Shown here in pieces: positions 47,836 through 58,442 of a DNA stretch of 64,000 bases. The translations under genes and the position numbers were made by a program. A model generated the notes under the pieces. It saw only the letters and a program-made list of their open reading frames with translations, did no database searches and was not told the DNA's origin. The DNA comes from Nocardioides albus (GTDB taxonomy: Bacteria > Actinomycetota > Actinomycetes > Propionibacteriales > Nocardioidaceae): NCBI RefSeq assembly GCF_014648255.1, contig NZ_BMQT01000008.1:1-64000 (forward strand). The letters are read 5' to 3'. Position 1 is the first letter of the stretch. Each line of letters begins with the position of its first letter.

Positions 47836-48699
47836 ATGCCTCCTCGCCGCCTACGCCTCGACGCCGAGCTGGTCCGACGCAAGCTGGCTCGATCTCGCGA
47901 GCACGCCAGCGAGCTGATCGCCGCCGGCCGCGTCACGGTCTCCGGAAACCGAGCCACCAAGCCGGCCACGGGCGTCACCACCGACGTCGCCATCGTGGTG
48001 ACCGATGACCCCGACCGCCCCGACTTCGTCTCCCGTGGCGGCCACAAGCTGGCCGGAGCACTGGCCGCGTTCGAACCGCTGGGGCTCTCGGTCAAGGGTC
48101 GCCGATGCCTGGACGCCGGCGCATCGACGGGCGGTTTCACCGACGTACTGCTCCGCAACGGTGCCAGCCAGGTCGTCGCCGTCGACGTCGGCTACGGCCA
48201 GCTCGCCTGGCGCCTGCAGCAGGACGAGCGGGTCGTCGTCCACGACCGCACCAACATCCGTGACCTCTCCCTCGACCTGGTCGGCGAGCCCGTCGACGTC
48301 GTCGTCGGCGACCTGTCCTTCATCTCCCTCGAGCTCGTCCTCGACGCGCTGATCCGAGTCACCAGCCCGGAGGGTGATCTGGCGCTGATGGTCAAGCCCC
48401 AGTTCGAGGTCGGCAAGGACCGGGTCGGGAAGGGCGGCGTGGTGCGCGACCCGGCGCTGCGGGCGGAGGCGGTCAACGCCGTCGCCGCGGCCGCTGCGAG
48501 ACGAGGCTGGGGTGCACGCGCGGTCACGACCAGCCCACTCCCGGGTCCGTCGGGCAACGTGGAGTTCTTCCTCTGGCTGCGCCGCGGCGAGGCTACCGTC
48601 GGCGAGACGGAGATCGAGGAGGCGGTGCGCGAGCAGCGAGGCCTGGAGAGCCCTACCGCCGAGGCTGTGTCGGTGCCGTCTGAGAGGGTTGATCCGTGA
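47836..48699 (+). CDS. tlyA: TlyA family rRNA methyltransferase/haemolysin-like protein
   Basis: A 287-residue S-adenosylmethionine-dependent 2'-O-methyltransferase that modifies 16S and 23S rRNA cytidines in relatives and conditions capreomycin sensitivity. An N-terminal S4 RNA-binding domain (about 6-65) precedes an FtsJ-type methyltransferase fold with CLDAGASTGGFTDVLL as the AdoMet site and VVGDLSFISLELVL following. Its stop overlaps the GTG of nadK, giving tlyA-nadK-recN as one transcript. Confidence 0.93.
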   Translation: MPPRRLRLDAELVRRKLARSREHASELIAAGRVTVSGNRATKPATGVTTDVAIVVTDDPDRPDFVSRGGHKLAGALAAFEPLGLSVKGRRCLDAGASTGGFTDVLLRNGASQVVAVDVGYGQLAWRLQQDERVVVHDRTNIRDLSLDLVGEPVDVVVGDLSFISLELVLDALIRVTSPEGDLALMVKPQFEVGKDRVGKGGVVRDPALRAEAVNAVAAAAARRGWGARAVTTSPLPGPSGNVEFFLWLRRGEATVGETEIEEAVREQRGLESPTAEAVSVPSERVDP

Positions 48700-49739
48700 G
48701 TGAGCCTCAGCGAGTGAGTCAACGGCCCGTGGCCGACGCCGATGCTCCCGCCGCGGACCCAAGCCCTGGGGACTCGGGCCCGGTGGACCCAGCTGAGGTG
48801 CGGCGCGTCCTCATGCTCATCCACACCGGGCGGGAGGAGGCCCGGGAGGTCGCCCTCGCCTGTGCCAAGTCGCTCGCGGTCCACGGGATCGTGGTCAGGA
48901 TGCTGGCTCGTGAAGCCGGGGACCTGGGCATCGACCCCGGCGCCTATCAGCCGGCGGTCGAGCTGGCCGCCGACGAGCAGGAGGCCAGCAGGGACTGCGA
49001 GCTGGCGCTGGTCATCGGTGGCGACGGCACGATCTTGCGCGCTGCTGAGATCGTCCAGCCCCACCGCACCCCGGTTCTCGGCGTCAACCTCGGACACGTC
49101 GGATTCCTCGCCGAGGCGGAGTACGACGATGTCGAGTCGACGATCGAGGCGATCGTGCAGCGCCGCTACACCTCCGAGGACCGGCTCGCGCTCGAGGTCA
49201 GCGTCTTCGAGGACGGCAAGAAGGTCTTCCGTACGTTCGCGGTCAACGAGGCCAGCGTCGAGAAGGCCGCGCGCGAGCGGATGCTCGAGGTCGTCGTCGA
49301 GATCGACGGCCGGCCGCTGTCGAGGTGGGGTTGCGACGGCGTCGTCTGCGCGACCCCGACCGGCTCGACGGCCTACAACTTCTCTGCCGGCGGCCCGGTC
49401 GTGTGGCCGGGCGTCGAGGCGCTGCTGCTGACCCCGATCAGCGCCCACGCCCTCTTCGCGCGGGCTATGGTGGTCGCGCCGACCTCGGTGCTGGCCGTCG
49501 AGGTGATCTCGCGAGCCGACGGTGCCGGGGTGCTCTGGTGTGACGGCAGGCGCTCCTACGACCTGGGACCCGGCGCCCGGATCGAGGTCACCCGGGGGGG
49601 GGAGCCAGTCAGACTCGTACGCCTGCATCAGGCGCCGTTCACGGATCGTCTGGTGCGGAAGTTCGGACTGTCTGTGGAGGGATGGCGAGGCGCCGCGGAA
49701 CGGCGTCCGTTCAGGATGAACGGAGGCGAGCATGCTTGA
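48696..49739 (+). CDS. nadK: NAD kinase
   Basis: Phosphorylates NAD to NADP. The 347-residue protein has GGDGT at 108-112 (VIGGDGTILRA), the NE motif FAVNEASV and the glycine-rich CATPTGSTAYNFSAGGP. An acidic Pro/Ala-rich N-terminal tail of about 30 residues precedes the fold. A run of nine G residues at 49594-49602 lies in the C-terminal coding part. It overlaps both neighbours, tlyA and recN. Confidence 0.95.
   Translation: MSEPQRVSQRPVADADAPAADPSPGDSGPVDPAEVRRVLMLIHTGREEAREVALACAKSLAVHGIVVRMLAREAGDLGIDPGAYQPAVELAADEQEASRDCELALVIGGDGTILRAAEIVQPHRTPVLGVNLGHVGFLAEAEYDDVESTIEAIVQRRYTSEDRLALEVSVFEDGKKVFRTFAVNEASVEKAARERMLEVVVEIDGRPLSRWGCDGVVCATPTGSTAYNFSAGGPVVWPGVEALLLTPISAHALFARAMVVAPTSVLAVEVISRADGAGVLWCDGRRSYDLGPGARIEVTRGGEPVRLVRLHQAPFTDRLVRKFGLSVEGWRGAAERRPFRMNGGEHA
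49594..49602 (+). repeat. Nine-G homopolymer within nadK
   Basis: Nine consecutive G residues encode part of RGGEP. Slippage by one base would truncate NAD kinase after about residue 300, removing the last strand region. Such a run is also a common place for sequencing error; here the frame is intact. Confidence 0.9.
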
Positions 49740-51507
49740 GGAGATCAGGATCTCCGGACTCGGGATCATCGAGTCCTCGACCCTGGAGCTCGGACCGGGG
49801 CTGACCGTGGTGACCGGTGAGACCGGTGCCGGCAAGACGATGATCGTGACCGCGCTCGGGCTGCTGCTCGGTGGCCGCGGTGACGCCGGCTCGGTCCGCA
49901 AGGGTAAGAAGGCAGCCCGCGTCGAGGGTGTCATCGACGCCCGGTCGCTGCCCGGCGTCATCGAGGCGACCGAGGAGGCCGGGGGAGAGGTCGAGGAGGG
50001 CCGCGTCCTCGTGGCCCGCACGGTCGCGGCCGAAGGACGAGCGCGGGCGTACGTCGGGGGAGCGACCGTCCCGGTCGCGACTCTCGGTGCGGTGACCTCG
50101 CCGCTGGTCGCCGTCCACGGCCAGTCCGACCAGCACCGGCTGCTGCAGCCGCGGGCACAGCGCGAATCGCTGGACCGGTTCGGTGGCGACGCCGTCGCCA
50201 AGCTCCTTGCGGCCTACCGCGACCTCCACGCCGAGCTCCAGAAGGTCGAGCGCGAGCTCGACGAGGTGACGACCCACGCCCGCGAACGCGCACAGGAGGC
50301 CGATCTGCTGCGCTTCGGTCTCGGTGAGATCGAGGCTGTCTCCCCGGAGGCCGGCGAGGACGTCACGCTGGCTCAGGAGGAGGAGAAGCTCGGCTACGCC
50401 GACACCCTCCGCACGGCCGCGGAGCAGGCGCGCGAGGCGCTCTCCTCCGAGGACATCGACTCCCCGGACGCCCTCGGCGCGGTCTCGGTCGCGCGGCAGG
50501 CGCTGGACAGCGTCCGAGACCATGACCCCGACGCCGCCGCCCTGGCCGAGCGTCTCGCTGAGGTCACCTACCTGCTCTCCGACGTCGCCGCCGACGTCGC
50601 CTCCTACGCCACCGGCGTCGAGACCGACCCCGCCCGGCTGGCCGTCGTCTCCGAGCGGCGTGCTGCCCTGACCGCGCTGACCAGGAAGTACGGCGAGACG
50701 ATCGATGAGGTGCTCGCCTGGTCCGAGACCGGAGCCAAGCGACTGCTCGAGCTCGACTCCGACGATGACCGGATCGAGGAGCTCAAGAACGAACGTACGC
50801 GGCTGCGAGCCGATCTCGCCGACGCCGGCGCCATGCTCTCGACCGCGCGCACCGACGCTGCCGGCGCCTTGGCCGAGGCGGTCAGCGACGAGCTGACCGG
50901 ACTGGCCATGCCTCACGCTCGGTTGGTGGTCGACGTACGTCAGAAGGAGACCGACGCACCGGCCTCCGAGGACGAGCCGCACGCACCGTTGAGGTTACCG
51001 TCCTCTGGAGAGGGGAAGGGTGAGCGCTGGCTTCGCTACGGCTCCAACGGCCTCGACGAGGTCGAGCTGCTGCTCGCCGCGAACACCGGCTCCGAGCCCC
51101 GTCCGCTCCACAAGGGCGCCTCCGGCGGTGAGCTCTCCCGGGTGATGCTGGCCATCGAGGTGGTCCTGGCGGCCACCAGCCCGGTCCCGACCTTCGTCTT
51201 CGACGAGGTCGACGCCGGCGTCGGCGGCACCGCCGCGGTCGAGATCGGCCGCCGCCTCGCCCACCTCGCCCGCACCGCCCAGGTCCTGGTCGTCACCCAT
51301 CTGCCCCAGGTCGCAGCGTTCGCCGATCACCACGTCGCCGTCGAGAAGACCAGTGACGGTGTGGTCACCAGCTCCGGGCTCACCGTCCTCGACGACGAGT
51401 CCCGCGAGCGCGAGCTCTCCCGCATGCTGGCTGGGCTGACCGCCTCCGACACTGCCATCGCGCACGCGCGCGAGCTCCTCGAGGTCGCCCGCGCCGCCAA
51501 GGCCTGA
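49732..51507 (+). CDS. recN: DNA repair protein RecN
   Basis: A 591-residue SMC-like ATPase for double-strand-break repair. Walker A is GETGAGKT at residues 29-36. Coiled-coil arms cover about 160-350. The C-terminal ATPase half carries KGASGGELSRVMLAIE and FVFDEVDAGVGG (Walker B), with VTHLPQVAAFADHH following. It overlaps nadK by eight bases in another frame. Its stop is followed by phased array C. Confidence 0.96.
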   Translation: MLEEIRISGLGIIESSTLELGPGLTVVTGETGAGKTMIVTALGLLLGGRGDAGSVRKGKKAARVEGVIDARSLPGVIEATEEAGGEVEEGRVLVARTVAAEGRARAYVGGATVPVATLGAVTSPLVAVHGQSDQHRLLQPRAQRESLDRFGGDAVAKLLAAYRDLHAELQKVERELDEVTTHARERAQEADLLRFGLGEIEAVSPEAGEDVTLAQEEEKLGYADTLRTAAEQAREALSSEDIDSPDALGAVSVARQALDSVRDHDPDAAALAERLAEVTYLLSDVAADVASYATGVETDPARLAVVSERRAALTALTRKYGETIDEVLAWSETGAKRLLELDSDDDRIEELKNERTRLRADLADAGAMLSTARTDAAGALAEAVSDELTGLAMPHARLVVDVRQKETDAPASEDEPHAPLRLPSSGEGKGERWLRYGSNGLDEVELLLAANTGSEPRPLHKGASGGELSRVMLAIEVVLAATSPVPTFVFDEVDAGVGGTAAVEIGRRLAHLARTAQVLVVTHLPQVAAFADHHVAVEKTSDGVVTSSGLTVLDDESRERELSRMLAGLTASDTAIAHARELLEVARAAKA

Positions 51508-51514
51508 CAAGCCA

Positions 51515-51610
51515 CCGAGGCGTCACTACGGTCGGCCGAGACGTCATGTCGTGCCCACTCGGCCGACGCGCCTGACGTCTCGGCCGACGGGGGTGACTTC
51601 TCGGCGGGAG
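51515..51610. repeat. Phased palindromic array C (21-bp units, mirror-image arms)
   Basis: Left-arm units start at 51515 and 51536 (CCGAGGCGTCAC..., CCGAGACGTCAT...). Right-arm units start at 51558, 51579 and 51600 (CTCGGCCGACG-N4-TGACGT type). The 21-bp step is exact in both arms. It begins eight bases after the recN stop and ends about 60 bases before steA-steB. The unit is the same as in arrays A and B. Confidence 0.85.
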
Positions 51611-51671
51611 GGGGACTCGCCGGGGTGAGATCCGGGGACACCGAGCGATACCAGGGGAGGATTGGCGGGCC

Positions 51672-53603
51672 ATGAGACTGCCGACACGCCAGATTCCCTC
51701 CGTACTTCCAGGCAACCGCGGCACGCTCCGCTCGGGGCGGCCGACCAGGGCGCTGATCCCGCGGCTCAAAGAGGGTGACATCGCGGTCATCGACCATGTC
51801 GACCTCGACCGCAGCACCGCGCTGGCGATCGCGGCCACGGGCGTGATCGCGGTGGTCAACGCTCAGCCGATGGTGTCGGGCCGCTACCCGAACCGGGGCC
51901 CGAAGGCGCTGGCCGATGCCGGGATCGAGTTGATCGACCAGATCGGCGACGCGGGTCTGGAGAAGCTGGTCGACGGGCGGAAGGCGCGGATCCTCGACGG
52001 AGAGATCTTCGACGGTGAGCGGCTGCTGGCCCAGGGAAGGGCGTTCGACCAGGAGCTGCTCGCGAGCGAGCTCGAGGACGCCAAGCGTGGCCTGAGCTCT
52101 CACTTGGAGCTCTTCACCCACAACAGCAGCGAGCTGCTCAGGCGCGAGGAGGAGGTGCTGCTGCACGGCAACGGCGTACCTCCTCTGGACACGCCGCTCG
52201 CCGGTAGGCCCGTCGTGGTGGTCGCCGACCATCCCGACCTGGACCGGCTCCTCGGCGACCTCGCCGGCTTCCTACGCGAGCAGCGCCCCGCGATCATCGC
52301 GGTGGGTCCCGCGGCGAAGCGGCTGTCCAAGAAACAGGTACGCCACGCCGTGGTCGTCCTGGGTCCCGACACCGACACCTACCCCGAACCGAAGGTGCTC
52401 AACAGCGCTGCCGAGATCGTCCTCGCGCCCGGAGCCTCCGCGAGCGAGAACGCCACCGAGCTCCTCGACCGGATCGGAGTGCAGCCGAAGCGGTTCGAGT
52501 CGGCCCTCGCCCCGGAGGATGCGGCCCTGCTGGTCGCCTATGCCCAGCACCCCTCGCTGGTGGTCGGGGCCGGGCTGAGCACCACGCTGACCGACTTTCT
52601 CGAGGACCAGCGCCCGGGCCTGGCCGGCACCTACCTGACTCGGCTCGCGCTCGGCCCGGCGCTGATCGACGCCTCCGCGGTCCCGGCGGTACGCCGCAAG
52701 GAGCCCCGCAGCCGTCGCCTGGTCCTCCCGGTCCTGGCCGCGGTGACGGCGCTGGCGATCGGCGTACCCGCCGGCACCTGGGCCGCCGACCACGACCTCA
52801 CCGCGATCGGCACCGGGATCGTGAACAGAGCCGGCGACGGAGCCGCGGCAAGCCCGACCTCCGGTGAGAGCGAGACGAAAAGCGCGAAGGACCCGCAGAA
52901 GAGCGCCGAGGCCCAGTTCGTCGCCGAGGCCGGCGACGCGCTCCTGCCCGGCAGGCTCTCCGGCCAGAAGGTAGCTGTCGTCCCCCTCCCCGGCGCCGAC
53001 CAGAAGACGGTCGCCGCGCTCACCGGCAACATCAAGGCCGCTGGCGGCGCGACCACAGGGGTGCTCGACGTACGACCGAGTCTGCTGGACCCGGACCGCA
53101 AGCAATACGTCGACAGCCTGGCCACCCAGCTGATCGAGCAGCTCGGCCGCGGCGACGCGGACCAGGCCACCTACCAGCGGATGGGACAGGTGATCGGCGA
53201 GACCTACGCCGGCCGGAAGCCACCCGCGGCGTTCGACCAGCAGGCCAAGACCGCCGCTGTGGCGTTGCTCACCGGAGATCTGGTCAAGGCCCAGGGCCGG
53301 CCGACCGGACCGGCCGACCTCGTCCTGGTCGTCCTCGGCGACGACAGCAAGGACACGACCGCGGTCGAGGGCCTGGTCGAGGGGCTAGGAGCGACCACGA
53401 AAGGCCTGGTCGTGACCGCACCCACGGGCTCCGAGGATCTCGAGACGCTCCGCGCCAACGACTGGCCGGGCTGGTTCGCGTCGGTCGACGGGATCGAGAC
53501 CACCACCGGTCAGGTGGCCGCTCCGCTCGCGCTGGCTCGACAGACGAGTCAACAAGGTGGCGATTTCGGTGCGTCAGGTTTCGGCGGCCTGCTGAAGCGT
53601 TGA
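51672..53603 (+). CDS. SteA-SteB fusion: septal envelope protein
   Basis: A 643-residue protein that joins two usually separate proteins. Residues 1-345 match SteA (GDIAVIDHVDLDRSTALAI, SGRYPNRGPKAL, the long helix with HNSSELLRREEE). One membrane helix follows at about 350-370. Residues 415-635 match the exported domain of SteB/MctB ('copper transporter' family: LLPGRLSGQKVAVVPLPGA, GPADLVLVVLGDD). In Corynebacterium SteA and SteB interact at the septum, and the usual order is recN-steA-steB-pyrG, as here. The SteB N-terminal helix and coiled coil are missing and the SteA helix serves both parts. No stop or frameshift interrupts the frame. Confidence 0.85.
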   Translation: MRLPTRQIPSVLPGNRGTLRSGRPTRALIPRLKEGDIAVIDHVDLDRSTALAIAATGVIAVVNAQPMVSGRYPNRGPKALADAGIELIDQIGDAGLEKLVDGRKARILDGEIFDGERLLAQGRAFDQELLASELEDAKRGLSSHLELFTHNSSELLRREEEVLLHGNGVPPLDTPLAGRPVVVVADHPDLDRLLGDLAGFLREQRPAIIAVGPAAKRLSKKQVRHAVVVLGPDTDTYPEPKVLNSAAEIVLAPGASASENATELLDRIGVQPKRFESALAPEDAALLVAYAQHPSLVVGAGLSTTLTDFLEDQRPGLAGTYLTRLALGPALIDASAVPAVRRKEPRSRRLVLPVLAAVTALAIGVPAGTWAADHDLTAIGTGIVNRAGDGAAASPTSGESETKSAKDPQKSAEAQFVAEAGDALLPGRLSGQKVAVVPLPGADQKTVAALTGNIKAAGGATTGVLDVRPSLLDPDRKQYVDSLATQLIEQLGRGDADQATYQRMGQVIGETYAGRKPPAAFDQQAKTAAVALLTGDLVKAQGRPTGPADLVLVVLGDDSKDTTAVEGLVEGLGATTKGLVVTAPTGSEDLETLRANDWPGWFASVDGIETTTGQVAAPLALARQTSQQGGDFGASGFGGLLKR

Positions 53604-53617
53604 TAGGATCGAGGCCC

Positions 53618-55348
<1,731 letters not shown>

Positions 55349-55360
55349 GTCCAGGTTTGA

Positions 55361-55400
55361 CAGAGCCCTGGGGCCGGCGGCTGCCGGACCCAGGGCTCTG
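55361..55400. terminator. Hairpin terminator between pyrG and the SRPBCC gene
   Basis: A perfect 12-bp stem CAGAGCCCTGGG / CCCAGGGCTCTG (55361-55372 and 55389-55400) encloses a 16-base loop that can itself pair partly. It lies between convergent genes and has no T-run. It could work in both directions. Confidence 0.78.
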
Positions 55401-55410
55401 CGTCTGTGGT

Positions 55411-55884
55411 CTAGCGGTTCACCTCGCCGGTCGGCTTGACCTCGCCGCGCCACGCACCGGTCTCGGTGCCGCGGCTCTCGATGAAGTCCTTGAACCGATC
55501 GAGGTCGCCCTTGGTGCGCCGGTCGACGATGTTGAGCATGTCACCGGTCTTCTCGACCATGCCCTCGGGCTCGTACTCCAGGCGCAGCGTGACCCGCGTC
55601 GCCTTCCCCATCTCGTCCTGGGCGAACGACACCGTCCCCTGGTTGTGGGCGCCTTCCACGGCGCGCCAGGTGATGCGCTCGTCGGGAACCTGGTGGACGA
55701 TCTCGGCGTCCCACTCACGGGTGACGCCGCCGATCTCGGCCTTCCAGTGCAGGTGCTTGTCATCGAGCTGTCGGACCGACTCGACGCCCTCCATGAACTG
55801 GGGGAACGACTCGAACTGGGTCCACTGGTCGTACGCGGTATGAACCGGGACTCCGACCTGGACGCTCTTCTCGATGGTGCTCAT
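55411..55884 (-). CDS. SRPBCC family protein (polyketide cyclase/dehydrase-like)
   Basis: A 157-residue START-fold protein. The pattern VPVHTAYDQWTQFESFPQFM and TRVTLRLEYEPEGMVEKTGD is typical of the SRPBCC group that binds hydrophobic ligands, often annotated cyclase/dehydrase; the actual ligand is unknown. The C-terminus is charged. ATG 55884 has GAGGAGA seven bases upstream, which decides the start; upstream in-frame sequence runs into the pepN region and is not protein-like. Confidence 0.82.
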   Translation of the reverse strand: MSTIEKSVQVGVPVHTAYDQWTQFESFPQFMEGVESVRQLDDKHLHWKAEIGGVTREWDAEIVHQVPDERITWRAVEGAHNQGTVSFAQDEMGKATRVTLRLEYEPEGMVEKTGDMLNIVDRRTKGDLDRFKDFIESRGTETGAWRGEVKPTGEVNR

Positions 55885-55981
55885 GTCGTATCTCCTCTCG
55901 ATTGCATACGACACGAGGGGTACCCGCCGCTCTCGCCGGCCATACCTGCTCGATCCCGGCTGTCCACGATGTCGGGCCACC

Positions 55982-58420
55982 TCACAGGGCGCGGGCCACG
56001 ACCTGCCGCGAGTGCACGTCGGCGAGGCGGATGACCGTCTGCCGGACGAAGGGCACGAGCGCGTCACCCTCGCAGGCGGCCCTCGCTGCGGTCGCGACCT
56101 CCTCACCGGCCTGCGCCGGGTAGAACCGAAGCTGGAGGCCGAAGGCGAGCATCCCACCGCCCCTGATCGCGGCGACGGCGTCGAGATAACGCTGGGCGTA
56201 CGGTGCCAGGATCTCGTCCTGTCCCGGGCGCCAGAACGCCGAGGCGAGCGCATAGGCGCTGTCGGTGCGCGGGAGGCGGCGCTCGATCATGGTCACCTGC
56301 CAGGCCTCCTCCTTGGCCTCCGCGAGCGGCTGCGCGGTGCGTACGCCCAGAGCGCTGACCCACGACTCCGGGTCCGGGTCGCGTGCCTCAAGCGCGGCGA
56401 CCGCCTCCGCGTCGTAGTCGCCGGTCTCGGCACGCCGCCGCAGGACCCGCCAGGCGACCTGGACGTCCTCCGCGGCCCCCGCCTCGGCCAGCGCGAGCTG
56501 TTCGGGTGTGGAGGCGTGCGAGGCGAGCACCCGAAGAGCGGTGTCGCGATTGGCCGGGTCCTCGGCGAGGGCCGCGGCCGCATCGGCGACCAGAGCGCGC
56601 TGCTCGGCTACCCGGTCCGGCGCCGTCCACAGCTCGGCAGCGGCCACCGCCATCCCCAAGAACTCACCGGTGACCTGCGGGTTCTGCTCGCGCTCGAGGA
56701 CCGAGACGACTCGCGAGACGACCTCTGGCCCGGCGATCTCGCCACGGAAGAGCGCCGACCAGGCGCTGTTGACCGCGACGGCCCGCGCGAGCGAGTCGGG
56801 CAGGAGTCCGGCGTTCCGGCTCAGCCAGGCCTCGCTGGCCTCGTCGGAGCGTACGGCGGCGAAGGTCACGTCGGTCGCGTTGACCAGGTGTGCGGCGGCG
56901 TCGGGGAGCGAGACCTCGACGGGCTCGCCCGCCACGGTGACCGGGGTGGTCGCGAGGAGTGCGCCGGAGGCGTCGTAGGAGGCGATGTCGAAACGGTGGG
57001 GACGTACGGTCCCGTCGGCGCCGGTGACCGACACAGTGCGGTCCGCGAGGGTGATCACGTCGGTCCCGGCATGGTCGAGCCACGCGGTGGTCCAAGCGGA
57101 GAGGTCCTTGCCGGCGGCCGCTCCGAAGGCACCCATCAGGTCGTCGAGAACGGTGTTGCCGTAGGCGTGCTCGGCGAAGTAAGCCTGCAGCCCGGCCAGG
57201 TAGGCCTCCTCGCCGATATAGGCGTGCAGCTGCTGCAGCACCGCCTGACCCTTCATGTAGGTGATCGCGTCGAAGTTGGCCATCGCGACGTCGACGCTGG
57301 GAACCACCCCACGGATCGGGTGGGTCGCGGGCGTCAGGTCGGTGTCGTAGGCCATCTTCTTCTCGGTCAGCGCGATCGAGGCCCACACGTCGGCGTAGCC
57401 GGGCAGCGCGGCCGAGGCCCACACCGCCGCCCACGAGGCGAAGGCCTCGTTGAGCCAGAGGTCGTCCCACCAGCGCATCGTGACCAGGTCGCCGAACCAC
57501 ATGTGGGCCATCTCGTGCAGAATCACGTTGGTGCGCTCGGTGCGGTCGGCCTGGGTCGGGGCCGTGCGGTAGAGGAACACGTCGCTGTGCGTGACCGCGC
57601 CCCAGTTCTCCATCGCTCCGCCCATGTCGGGCACGAAGATCTGGTCGTAGCGCCGCTGCGGGAACGGCATCCCGAACTTCGTGCCGAACCACGACAACCC
57701 GTGCTCGGTGATGTCGAGGATCTCCTCGCGGTCACGCTCCAGCTGGTTCGCCAGCGACCGACGACCGTAGAGCCCCAGGTCGTAGCCGCCCCGCTCGGCA
57801 CGGACCTCGACGAACGGGCCGGCGTTGACCACCACGACGTACGTCGAGAGCGGGGGAGTGTCCTCGAAGACCCAGGTCCGTGCGCCGGCTTCCTCCTCCG
57901 AGACGTCGGCTGGCGCCGAGTTGGACAGCACCGTCCACTGCTCCGGCGCGGTCACGGTGAACGCGTGCACCGCCTTGAGGTCGGGCTGGTCGAAGCAGGC
58001 CCACAGCCGGCGGGCGTCGTCGGGTTCGAAGGAGGTCCACACGTAGACGTTGCCGTCCGAGGGGTCGACGGTGCGCAGGACGCCCTCGGAGGTGGCGGTC
58101 TCGGACTGGGAGGCGGCGACCACGAGCCTGTTGCTCTCGGCAAGGTCCTCGAGCGGGATCCGCCCGGCCCTGATCGTGGCGAGGTCGAGCTCGGTGCCGT
58201 TGAGCGTGGCCGCGCTGACATCGGCGACGCAGTCGACGAACGTGCTCGAGCCCGGGGCGGCGGAGAAGCTGATCGTGGAGATGCTGGAGAGCGTCTCGCC
58301 CTCCAGCAGGCCGGTCATGTCGAGCGAGATGTCGTAGCGCTCGACGGTGACGGTCGCGGCCCGCTCGGCCGCCTCGTCCTGGGTGAGTGATGCAGGGGCG
58401 GCGGGGGAGGTCTCAGACAT
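55982..58420 (-). CDS. pepN: Aminopeptidase N (M1 family)
   Basis: An 812-residue zinc metallopeptidase that removes N-terminal residues from peptides. The exopeptidase motif is GAMENWG (268-274), the zinc site HEMAHMWFGD with His302 and His306, and the third ligand Glu325 in LNEAFASW. A long helical C-terminal domain follows, as in actinobacterial PepN. The ATG at 58420 lies six bases behind a TACCCT box and only 22 bases from the divergent NUDIX start codon. Confidence 0.95.
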   Translation of the reverse strand: MSETSPAAPASLTQDEAAERAATVTVERYDISLDMTGLLEGETLSSISTISFSAAPGSSTFVDCVADVSAATLNGTELDLATIRAGRIPLEDLAESNRLVVAASQSETATSEGVLRTVDPSDGNVYVWTSFEPDDARRLWACFDQPDLKAVHAFTVTAPEQWTVLSNSAPADVSEEEAGARTWVFEDTPPLSTYVVVVNAGPFVEVRAERGGYDLGLYGRRSLANQLERDREEILDITEHGLSWFGTKFGMPFPQRRYDQIFVPDMGGAMENWGAVTHSDVFLYRTAPTQADRTERTNVILHEMAHMWFGDLVTMRWWDDLWLNEAFASWAAVWASAALPGYADVWASIALTEKKMAYDTDLTPATHPIRGVVPSVDVAMANFDAITYMKGQAVLQQLHAYIGEEAYLAGLQAYFAEHAYGNTVLDDLMGAFGAAAGKDLSAWTTAWLDHAGTDVITLADRTVSVTGADGTVRPHRFDIASYDASGALLATTPVTVAGEPVEVSLPDAAAHLVNATDVTFAAVRSDEASEAWLSRNAGLLPDSLARAVAVNSAWSALFRGEIAGPEVVSRVVSVLEREQNPQVTGEFLGMAVAAAELWTAPDRVAEQRALVADAAAALAEDPANRDTALRVLASHASTPEQLALAEAGAAEDVQVAWRVLRRRAETGDYDAEAVAALEARDPDPESWVSALGVRTAQPLAEAKEEAWQVTMIERRLPRTDSAYALASAFWRPGQDEILAPYAQRYLDAVAAIRGGGMLAFGLQLRFYPAQAGEEVATAARAACEGDALVPFVRQTVIRLADVHSRQVVARAL

Positions 58421-58442
58421 GAGCCGAGGGTAGCCTCGGGCC
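58421..58442. promoter_or_regulatory. 22-bp divergent promoter with interlocking -10 boxes
   Basis: The minus-strand box TACCCT (58427-58432) and the plus-strand box TAGCCT (58431-58436) overlap by two bases. Each lies six bases from its own start codon. Both transcripts would be leaderless, and the -35 region of each would lie inside the other gene's first codons, so the two promoters cannot be occupied together. Confidence 0.6.

Noticed and set aside
53600..53617. TTG start for pyrG six codons upstream
   Set aside because: It overlaps the steA-steB stop and the TAGGAT box; ATG 53618 matches the family N-terminus.
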